A DNA stretch of 64,000 bases from the NCBI RefSeq assembly GCF_963678635.1, contig NC_087070.1, positions 42,330,988 through 42,394,987 of the forward strand, in the 5' to 3' direction. The position numbers and the translations under genes are program-made. The notes under the pieces were generated by a model. The model was not told the DNA's origin. It ran no database searches and saw only the letters and a program-made list of their open reading frames with translations. This DNA comes from Symsagittifera roscoffensis (lineage: Eukaryota > Xenacoelomorpha > Acoela > Convolutidae). Below, in pieces: positions 32,345 through 40,520 of the stretch. Every line of letters begins with the position of its first letter. Positions within the stretch are counted from its first letter, which is position 1.

Positions 32345-33063
32345 CCCATCCGGGTTTTACAGAGTTTTTTAGAATAGTTCTTCTGCAATTCGAAGGATGG
32401 ATGATGGAAGTTGGTGTTTGGCGAACATCTTATCTCTTCTGTTTCCTTTTTGTTAAAGAAGTTCCAGGAAGCTGGAGTTAGAGACATAAGACGTTGTGTC
32501 TTCTAGTGACAACGACTAAGTCTTTGCAACAAACTCAAATCTGATTTCAGAATGGTTGGCTATGTCAGGTTTTTCTGTTCTGCGTGGAGAACTTTTTTGT
32601 GTCTGATTTAGTTTGGGAATGGCGTGGAGATTGTGCATGGAGGGGATGCCTGGTTACTCGGATCTGTACGTATACTTGAACATCGAGGTGGTCATTGGTC
32701 TAGTTCAATGAAGTCCTTTTCTGCGAAGTCAAGTCGTACTCTAAATCCTTTGAGTTGTGATTGTGAGTGGCATATCGATTGTGGTTGGTCCTTCTCTCTC
32801 GAGTGTAGTGGGGTCGTTTTGTCTTTAGATGTTCGTCCTTGGTGTTGTATTCTGATCTATGTATTGCATAATGTAATTTACATTTTATAAAACATTTATT
32901 AGTTTAATATTTTTTAATTATGATTTTAGTTAGTTGTTTTCACAAAAGCTTTTTGTTTTAGTTCGGTTATTTTGAAGAGTTACTCACACTTGAGTAGCTC
33001 TTATTAAAAATAGAGGTGTGGTCACAAAGCGTGGATGTAGCGCGGTGGGTTAGGCCGGCTATA

Positions 33064-33083
33064 GAGCATGCTCAGGACGTCCT
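33064..33083. promoter_or_regulatory. Two abutting 10-bp perfect palindromes
   Basis: GAGCATGCTC directly followed by AGGACGTCCT. Both are unchanged in element 2 (53262-53281) and element 3 (59829-59848) although flanking bases vary. Role unknown; self-complementary loops of this sort can serve RNA dimerisation in retroviruses, and a protein-binding site is equally possible. Confidence 0.6.
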
Positions 33084-33875
33084 TCCTGGTGGGTTAGGCC
33101 AGGAATGGGAGTATGATTTCATGCGGTTTTTGTGAGGGGTCCTGTTATGTGACAACGTTTTATGTTGGGTTTGTTGTGGTTTTTCTTATGTCTTGTTGGT
33201 TATGTCCTTTTTCCAAAAATCAAATTGTTTGTGGTATGGGTTTGTCTTTCGACTTTTTTGTGTTTTATTATTTCTTTCTTAGACTTTATAATAGTCTTCA
33301 AAAGAATAAATTATCCAGTTTTAAACTGGGTTAATCCGGTTTGGGTACCGTTGGTTTCCTTTTCTTAGTCATGCTGTTATTCTATGATTTGTGGTATTTA
33401 GTAAGCTGCGTTGGTTAGTTTTGTTTAATATATGATTCCTTTCCAACCGGGTTAAAGGAAAGTTTGAAACATGTTATTATATGTTAGAGTTGTTGAGTGT
33501 GAAAACTTGAAACTGAAATTCATTATTTTAAACAATTCTTCGTGGGCGAGCTGTGCGAGTGTGGATAGAATTTCTGTGCGAATGAATGAAAATATCAAAA
33601 GGTTAGTACTGCAATTGCATTTTATTAATTTACTGCATAGAATTTGGAAATTTACTGCTAGTTATGGGGGAATTTTAAGTTACAAATTTTCATTATAATT
33701 AGATTTACTGCTTGTGGGGAAAATTTTAGAAATGAATTTACTGCATTGGTATTAAATTTATAAATTTATAAGTGTAAGAGATTAATAGAATTGTTGAAGT
33801 CTGTTTGATGAAATTTGCGATCTTTATTTGTTTTTTGTGGTTTTTGTAGGTGATCGTCGGATGAAGGCTAAAAAT

Positions 33876-33954
33876 CTAAGGAAAACATGGATAAAGTATG
33901 GTGAGTTTTTTAATATTTCAATTAGTTAGTTATATTCATTTAATTCATACTTAC
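33876..33954 (-). other. Candidate 79-nt intron just after the ORF8 stop
   Basis: The stop TAA is followed at once by CAG|GTAAGTATG, and TTTTCCTTAG| lies 79 bases on. Donor and acceptor AG are kept in elements 2 and 3. The same interval also shows plus-strand splice-like ends (TTTTTGTAG| at 33849 and |GTGAGT at 33901), so the strand is not certain. Confidence 0.45.
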
Positions 33955-33957
33955 CTG

Positions 33958-35763
33958 TTAGTCGTCGGGGAAAAAACCGTGGGGGAAGATGTCATGAATT
34001 AGTTCTGAAGTTGTTAGTAGTTTAGCTAAGATGCGGATGATATTTTTAGTTTGAAGCAGTGGCCAAAGCAATTGAAGTGCCTTAATAGTGGTTAGTTCTT
34101 CAGTGCCAACTGCAAACTCATAAGGTGTGTTTTGGATTAGATTATATAATTTGTGATTGAATTTAGTGTTGTGGATGAATTCTAAAATTGGGATTTCTAT
34201 GGGTTGTACAAACTCGTGCGGGATAAGGAAGGGTCGGGATTCTTCGGCGTTGAAGGTCTTGGTGATGGGACAGAAGATGTACATTTGGGTTATGGGGTCA
34301 TAATTACGAAGAATACCATGAAGGTTAGTGTCTTTAATACAATATGTGAAATTTAGGAAAAATGTTGAAGTGTATTTGGAATTAATGAATTGAAAACGAT
34401 GGTGTGGTTGTCTAGAGGGTGTGTGTAGGTCAAAGTGATTTTGGATGAAGCGATAATAACTATATGTGTGGGTTTGTTTAGTGCGCAACATAATATCGTG
34501 TGAGCAGTGTAAATCTCTTTCGTGTGGTGCAAGGAAATGAAAGGTTAGTGAAAATATTTGGAAGCGTTCTTTGAAACTTTCGTATGCTTGTGTGTCTGTT
34601 AGTGCTTCTGAAATAATGTGATCAAACTTTCGGTCGAAGATGTTTAGTGTAAATATATATGGTGTCTTGATGAAAAATTTCTCGGTAATTTGTGGATTAG
34701 CGAAGCGATCGTCGTCTAAGAATTGATCTTGGTTAGCTCTGATGATGTTGTGATCATAGTATTCGAGTGTATATTCGTTAGCTCTAGGTGCAGTGTGTGT
34801 TTTTAGTGATTTTTTATATCCAACGTAAGTAAATTGTCTAGCGGTTAGTGGTGTAGTGAGTCGATATAGCATGTCCGTATTTCGCTCTATATCGATGTGA
34901 GTGTTAGATAAAGGTAAGCAAAGAGGGTTAGTAAAATGATAATATGAGGTCCAAGAGAGAGTGGGCATTAAAACGTATTCATCTACAAAGTTGCGTGTTT
35001 CGTTAGTGTCGTGGGGGGTGTTTAAGGTGTATTGTGGGAATGAGGGTAAGGTGATGGCTAAAAATTCTTTTGTGTTAGTATGCTTGGGGTGGTTGATGTA
35101 TTCACGGGCTGTTCCTGGTTTTGCTGGGAAAGGATGGTTGGGGAACTTTCTTTTAAAAGTGCGGTAAGCTCTATTAGTGTTGAGTGAAGATTCAGTTGAT
35201 GTGGATGATGGTGCTAATGATTCAGTATAATTTGAAGAGGGTGTAGGGGTAGGGGGGTTGGATGAATTTATTGTGGAGGAGATTTGGTTTATGGTTGGGG
35301 TATTAAGGTGGTAGGGTTGTTGTTGAAGGGTAATAAAATTATCTAGCTCTGGGGAGATTCGGGGGGTGTCTGGAGAATGAGATGATTGGTCAGAATGGTA
35401 TGAGGAGTAGGTTGGGGTAACTTGGGAAGCATAAGAGGGTGTGGGAGTGATTGGGTCAGGGTTATTGGATAATATGGGTTGAAAAGGGGGTTGAGAAAAA
35501 TTAGAAGAGTTATGAAAATTATTGGATGGGGATGGTTCTGAGTCGGCAAATTCATCGGGGGTTTCAATATTCGGGTTATTGAGTTGTGAGATGGAATATA
35601 AAACTGAGATGTGTGAATTAGTGTCGGAATTCATGCCTGATGTTACATTACTAGGTGGAAAATCGGGTGGCGGAAAAGCAAAAAGTGGTATTATTGGGAT
35701 TGGAGAGGTAAGATTGGTTGGGTGGGAATTTGATCGGTGTAGTGATCCAAGTTGGCGGCTCAT
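33958..35763 (-). CDS. ORF8: conserved 601-aa protein of unknown function
   Basis: ATG at 35761-35763; the preceding env frame stops in the same ATGA. Residues 1-200 are Ser/Pro/Thr/Asn-rich and probably disordered. Residues 200-601 look globular and rich in His, Phe and Tyr, with blocks such as RAYRTFKRKFPNHPFP, FIKTPYIFTLNIFDRKFDH, HCSHDIMLRTKQ and LLWPLLQTKNIIRILAKLL. There is no signal peptide or clear membrane segment. Elements 2 and 3 encode the same protein; over its last ~122 codons I count about 38 base differences from element 1 but only 8 replacements, so it is under purifying selection. I do not recognise the family. Confidence 0.9.
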   Translation of the reverse strand: MSRQLGSLHRSNSHPTNLTSPIPIIPLFAFPPPDFPPSNVTSGMNSDTNSHISVLYSISQLNNPNIETPDEFADSEPSPSNNFHNSSNFSQPPFQPILSNNPDPITPTPSYASQVTPTYSSYHSDQSSHSPDTPRISPELDNFITLQQQPYHLNTPTINQISSTINSSNPPTPTPSSNYTESLAPSSTSTESSLNTNRAYRTFKRKFPNHPFPAKPGTAREYINHPKHTNTKEFLAITLPSFPQYTLNTPHDTNETRNFVDEYVLMPTLSWTSYYHFTNPLCLPLSNTHIDIERNTDMLYRLTTPLTARQFTYVGYKKSLKTHTAPRANEYTLEYYDHNIIRANQDQFLDDDRFANPQITEKFFIKTPYIFTLNIFDRKFDHIISEALTDTQAYESFKERFQIFSLTFHFLAPHERDLHCSHDIMLRTKQTHTYSYYRFIQNHFDLHTPSRQPHHRFQFINSKYTSTFFLNFTYCIKDTNLHGILRNYDPITQMYIFCPITKTFNAEESRPFLIPHEFVQPIEIPILEFIHNTKFNHKLYNLIQNTPYEFAVGTEELTTIKALQLLWPLLQTKNIIRILAKLLTTSELIHDIFPHGFFPDD

Positions 35764-36850
35764 CGTGGGCTAAAAAAATGATTATTTTGAGACTGAAAAG
35801 CGGTGGTATGGGGTTGTTCAATAATTTGTTCATAAGTATTATCATCTTGTGACTGGTGTGTCATTATATGTTGGATGGGACTTTGTGATGTGGTGAGTCG
35901 AAAATTTGGATTATGTGTGATGGCTAAATTTCGAAAATTTCGTGGGACTAGGGATAGTGGATGGTTATTTGGTAGGGCTGGTAATTGTGGTGCCGTTGGC
36001 GTTATGTCTACATTGTTATGTTCTTCGTCGTATGTATTTTGTCGTGTTGCTATTTTTGTGTTATATTCTTTTATTTGTGCGTCTAAAAGAATTTTGTTTA
36101 TAGATGTAGAAAAGATTCCAAAAAATCCTGCAAAGAGTATGCGTGCTACACTTGCTTGTCGATTGACTTGTGTGTGTATAGCACATGTGTTGTAGATTCC
36201 TTTTAAAAGTGAGAAAAGAAATCCAATAAAGTTAAACATTGCGTATAAAATAGTCAATTTTTCTAAGATGTAGTAGGGCCATCCTAGAAAATCGAGGATC
36301 TCATTTTTGAGTGTAACAAAGCTAAAAATGTTAATTGGTGATATATCTTGGGGACGGTATTTTTCACCGTTTAGATATATATAATCTTTAATGTCTTTAA
36401 AATATCCGCTATAGTCTTGCGTGTAGATATCGGCAAATCCTGCGGTTTCTGCAAGTTTGCGTAAATTTTGGTCTATTGATTGTCTTTGTATAGTGTCCAT
36501 TTGTGTTAATAATTCTTGGAATTGTTGAGTTCTAATGTGATGTTGAATATCTGATTTTGAATAGATTCCTATTGATTGTAAGTCTATATTTGGGTTTCGA
36601 GCAATAGCGCGAATGCTTTCTGGTGAAAATTTTTTGAGTGATTGCATTAATGTGGGATATGGAGTGAGAAGATAATATTTATTTTCATCAGGGTTTAGTT
36701 GTACTACATTGTGGCTGTTTTCTGATCCACATGGGACTGCGGTATCCCAGAAATAGGTTCTTCGTGAAAGTGTATCCACGAAATGTACTTTATTCTTATA
36801 AAAGATAGGGATTCTTTTATAACATCGTTTATCTTCAAAAACGTATAGTG
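35760..36850 (-). CDS. ORF7b: C-terminal part of envelope-like glycoprotein (shifted frame)
   Basis: This frame continues the glycoprotein interrupted upstream: it is open from about 36850 with no ATG at the start, so it is not an independent gene. It has a Cys-containing ectodomain stretch, long helices (residues SPESIRAIARN onward), a membrane segment near 36170-36250 (YYILEKLTILYAMFNFIGFL) and a second hydrophobic stretch, then a roughly 100-residue Asn/Thr/Pro-rich tail presumed cytoplasmic. It ends in the ATGA overlap with ORF8. Confidence 0.8.
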
Positions 36851-38377
36851 GTGATATTTTTTAGTACAAGTATAAAACCATAAGATGTTTCCTTCATAGT
36901 CTAAAAAATTTGATCTATTTCCAGATAATAAGTATCCTGCATAGGGTATTTTTAATACTGCTAGTGCAAGTGATTGTAATATTTGTGTTCGTTCTAATTC
37001 GCATAGTTGGTGTAGTGTTTCTAATTCGGAGAGTGACATTTCTTGAAAAATTCGGCTAATTGTATAATCTAGTTTCATATCTAAATGAATATCATAGTGG
37101 ATATTACCGAAATATGTAGTATTCATTAGTGATAATTCTTGTAAGCGTGTGCTTCTGGTGTCATGGGGTTTTAGATGTCCACCAGGTTGTCCGTTGCTTT
37201 TTTCAAAATTAACTGGTATATAGGATGTTCCTTCGTTTGGAGGATGACCTGTGGCATATGGGTCAATTTTTACTTTTCCAGTGGTCATGTCGAATCCTTT
37301 TTCGTATTCAACTAATATTTCAGAGTATTGTGTTCTGTGAAGTGGATTCCTGTATTTACATGCAAGTTCTGTTTCTTGATATATTTGAAAACGTGTCAAT
37401 TTATTTTCTATATTGTCTATGTTTCTAAAATTAGAACTTAGTTTTCGTGATGGATGGACTTGTTCATATGGAATTGATTGTATAAAATATTTTTCGTGAA
37501 ATTTTATCATACGAGCGTGTATTTTTGCTACTTGAAATGTTGTACATGTATCTTCGGGGAACCAAACAATTGTTGCTTGTGTTCTCGTTGTAGGGTCGCA
37601 ATAACCTTGATCATTTTTACAAGGTAATCGGATTCCTTGATAGATCATAGTATTATCTGATAAATCTCGTGTTAGTTGTATTTTTTCGAGTTGTATTTTC
37701 CAATCAAAAAACATTATTTCTTGGTATCCTTTATTTTTTGTGTCTGCTTTGCAGTTTGATGGGTCATTTATACCAATGTGTGGTATCCAATGTTTATCGT
37801 GTAGGTCATAGGTTAATCGTCCGTGTGCGCCGTTATACGGGTATTTTTCGTCTAGTTTTATAAGTCCTTGGTGTCTTTCAAGTTGTGATTGATGTACAGA
37901 GTCTGGAAAAACTTGAAAATTAACTAACTTTCTTTGGGAGTTTTTATTTCGTGTGATGTTTAGTCTAAGTAATTCATTTTTACAATCGTCGGGATTGAGA
38001 TGTAAAAGACGTTCTATATTACTTTGATAGAATGATTCATGGTCAAGTCGGTTTTTGTTTCCGTTCGAGACTTGTGAACAATGTACTTTCTTTTCGGAAA
38101 ATGTTGCTGTGAATTGATAACCTGTAACTGTTGTTGCTCGGGCTTTTGAATAGAGTGTTGCTATTACATCTGTGGTTTCTATAGCTTGTGGTTCTGTTTC
38201 ACATTGTGATACTTGATTTATTGCATATTTATGTAGTGTTTTTTGTTCATTTTCTTCACAATCGTAATGTGTTACTAATAAATCTTGTGGTCCTGTACGA
38301 GGGGAAGGGTTTATGTTTTGATTTGAGATTACTAGAAAAAGGAGTTGGAGAAAAATTAATAATTTTAGAATATACAT
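36845..38377 (-). pseudogene. ORF7a: N-terminal part of envelope-like glycoprotein, interrupted by a frameshift near 36845
   Basis: ATG at 38375-38377 starts a clear signal peptide (MYILKLLIFLQLLFLVIS). The ectodomain has many spaced cysteines and N-glycosylation sequons (NITR, NTTY, NRSN). The frame continues to 36704, but the last ~45 codons look out of frame, and the natural continuation is in the -1 frame beginning at a run of five Ts near 36836-36846. A one-base length change in that run (mutation or sequencing error) would explain the break. Such a protein would mediate membrane fusion and cell-to-cell spread. The cysteine spacing reminds me of glycoproteins of negative-strand RNA viruses of the chuvirus kind found in other metazoan retroelements, but I cannot confirm this. 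Confidence 0.75.
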
Positions 38378-39501
38378 GTGTATGATAATCCTGAGTATGG
38401 ATTATAAAATGTAATGTAGCCAATTGTGTTTTTGGTATATCTGTCGTATTTGTATATTACTTCAGTAGTTATAAACGGTGGTGGTAGTGATTGAGCTGTT
38501 ATGTTAGGTGGATTTAATGGGTAGGGATGTTGGGTAATATTATTTAACTTAACTGTGATTTCAAACTTTAATTGTAAACTGTTTTGTTGGAGTATTTGAA
38601 TATTGTGATCAGGGATATCGTTGTGAATATCTTGGCGATATTGTAATCTATTAAGTGCCCAGTTATGAAGGCGGTTACTTTCTTGATGTTGTCCAAATAA
38701 TGGTGGAGGTGCTGTAAATGTATTCCAATCTAGTCTTAAAGGAATATTTATTGATGATTGTTCTCGATATCTGGCGTCGAGATTATTTGGAAAATTTAAG
38801 TTAAAAGGTGGTGGTGAAATCTGGCTTATTGATGGTGTTGATGGTAGTGATAATGTTTCTGGTAGTGATGAGGATGTTGTTGTATCCGTAGAAATATCTA
38901 TGGGGTCATTAACTAAATTTGGTTCACCTTGTGTAAATGAATGTGTAGTCCAATATGGAAATCGTGATGTTTGGTTTGTGGGGTTGAAAGGATTTTCACG
39001 TATTTGCTCAGATGTTGGTGTTGAACCTAAGTAATCTGATGGTAGGCTTGAGGTGCTACGTTGTGAAAGAAGCGTAGGGGTTTCTGGTAATATACCAATG
39101 GGGTTTTCTGGAGTGTTTTGTGATGGGGATTGAGGTATATCAAAATGAACTCGGGGAGTTTGAAGATTTCTGTTTCGTCGAGGATGTATAATTTGTCTAT
39201 TTATTTCGACTGTATTTTGGTTTTGACTAGAATTTCTTATTCTACTTAGTTCTTGTGGTAGTGTTGGGTATAGGTTATATGTTGGTTCGCTTAAAGGTGC
39301 TTGTCGTTGAACTGGTTCTAGTGGTTCTGATAAACGAGCATGTCGTTCTTCAAAAGTGTATGGATTGTCTTGAAAAGAAATTCGTGTAGATGTTTGAGGA
39401 TTTTGAGTAGTTGAAGGTGGTGTTTGGTTATCTTGGGATGATGTCGGTGAAGACTGATTCTGTGACTGTTGGGTAGCAATTTTTGATGGATTTTTGAATT
39501 G
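38365..39501 (-). CDS. ORF6: 378-codon reading frame without an ATG
   Basis: Minus-strand frame open from just after a TAA at 39502-39504 to the TAA at 38365-38367, overlapping the env ATG. It contains no in-frame ATG start near its beginning. Composition is Ser/Pro/Thr/Asn/Gln-rich over the first ~250 codons, then a more ordered end with LRLDWNTFTAPPPLFGQH, NWALNRLQYRQDIHND and IGYITFYNPYSGLSYTC. A frame this long in AT-rich DNA is not expected by chance. Its start is probably supplied by splicing, frameshifting or reinitiation from the small ORF that ends at 39507. Confidence 0.7.
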   Translation of the reverse strand, partial: QFKNPSKIATQQSQNQSSPTSSQDNQTPPSTTQNPQTSTRISFQDNPYTFEERHARLSEPLEPVQRQAPLSEPTYNLYPTLPQELSRIRNSSQNQNTVEINRQIIHPRRNRNLQTPRVHFDIPQSPSQNTPENPIGILPETPTLLSQRSTSSLPSDYLGSTPTSEQIRENPFNPTNQTSRFPYWTTHSFTQGEPNLVNDPIDISTDTTTSSSLPETLSLPSTPSISQISPPPFNLNFPNNLDARYREQSSINIPLRLDWNTFTAPPPLFGQHQESNRLHNWALNRLQYRQDIHNDIPDHNIQILQQNSLQLKFEITVKLNNITQHPYPLNPPNITAQSLPPPFITTEVIYKYDRYTKNTIGYITFYNPYSGLSYTCIF

Positions 39502-39506
39502 TTACT

Positions 39507-39695
39507 TTAGTGGGAAGGTTTATGTTTATTATAGTATTCTTCCAAAAAAAGAATTAGAAGGATTGTTGCTAGGGCAAATGTGAAGATTGCTTTCTTTATA
39601 CATTTACATATTGTCAAAATGAGGGATGATAAAAATGTTATGAAAATTACAAACAATAAAAAAATATCGGTTCTACTGAAAATTGTTCGTATCAT
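39507..39695 (-). CDS. ORF5: 62-aa membrane protein
   Basis: ATG overlaps the stop of ORF4 as ATGA. Reads two hydrophobic segments (FLLFVIFITFLSSLILTI and FTFALATILLILFL) separated by a CKCIKK basic turn, ending EEYYNKHKPSH. Small two-span membrane protein, viroporin-like in shape only. Confidence 0.6.
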   Translation of the reverse strand: MIRTIFSRTDIFLLFVIFITFLSSLILTICKCIKKAIFTFALATILLILFLEEYYNKHKPSH

Positions 39696-39922
39696 TTAGA
39701 CAAGTTATATGACTCGTACCTGTGGATGTAATCAAGGGTTTTGGAAAGTTGGAGGAATAGTTCGAGTATAGTGTAGAAAATTAAAAAAATGTTACAAAAA
39801 ATGATTAGGATTATTAGAAAAGATTCAAGTATATCAAAAAGAAATATTATAAAGGTTTCAAGTATTGTAAAAAAATGTTTAAGATTTATGAGTATTTGAG
39901 TAACTGATTGAGAGAAGAGCAT
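39692..39922 (-). CDS. ORF4: 76-aa very hydrophobic protein
   Basis: ATG at 39920-39922, immediately after an in-frame-unrelated TAA. Residues 15-60 are almost wholly Ile/Leu/Phe with a few Asp/Glu, suggesting one or two membrane spans or an amphipathic bundle; tail YIHRYESYNLSK. The ATGA overlap with ORF5 suggests coupled translation. AT-rich codons could inflate hydrophobicity, so modest confidence. Confidence 0.55.
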   Translation of the reverse strand: MLFSQSVTQILINLKHFFTILETFIIFLFDILESFLIILIIFCNIFLIFYTILELFLQLSKTLDYIHRYESYNLSK

Positions 39923-40520
39923 TTAAGAAATGATCTCTTGGTCGAATATTTTTTGCTGTTTGAGGCGATTTTCTAGTGTGGTCGGATTATTTATTAGTTT
40001 TTTGACAAGTGGGTTGAGTTTTGTAAAAAATTGTTGGGGGCAATTTTCATGGTGACTGGGAGGTCGTCTTTTTCTTTATTTTTGTTTGTCAAATGATCCG
40101 GGGTATGGTGAGATTTTTATACTTTAGGCTAATTAAAATGTTCATTTTGTTACTTTAGGCTAAGTTAACAAATTTGCTTTGGGGGTATTCGTGGTCTGAG
40201 TTGGGGAAATATTGTTGATCTTTGGGTTATTAGATAAGGGAGGGGTACGGTATTATGGTGATATTTATTTTAGTTGTCAAGTTGGAGTGGTTTGCTTATT
40301 TTTGACCTGGGGGTCGTAAAGTTATAGTTATAGATGTGCCTGGAGTTCTATATGATTCGTCTAATTGGTCTTAGTTTGAGTTAGAGAAAGTGACGGATTG
40401 GATGAATCCTATTAGTCTATTTTGAACTAGAATTATTACGTACTTGTCAGCATGTTATTTTGAAAAATGTAAATGAAAAATGTTTCGAAGGTTTCAAGAT
40501 AGTGAAGTATAATGTTAAAA
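39923..40520 (-). other. Element 1 spacer between Gag-Pol and the 3' ORF cluster
   Basis: No ATG-initiated frame. A 50-codon basic frame without ATG ends at the TAA directly before ORF4. Likely carries splice acceptors for subgenomic RNAs. Confidence 0.45.

Larger units (their letters stand above)
32345..33957 (-). other. Element 1 3' untranslated region
   Basis: No conserved coding frame, but alignable with elements 2 and 3 (52567-54154 and 59129-60721). Contains two abutting 10-bp palindromes at 33064-33083, stem-loops at 33085-33103, 33315-33329 and 33438-33462, and a cluster of TTTACTGC motifs at 33605-33745. The polypurine tract expected beside the 3' LTR is weak (GGATGGG, coding strand, 32345-32351). 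Confidence 0.7.

Noticed and set aside
32624-33368. Plus-strand frames in the element 3' UTR, including one starting MEIVHGGDAW
   Set aside because: Antisense to the element; element 2 has a 6-base loss and changes are not biased to silent positions.
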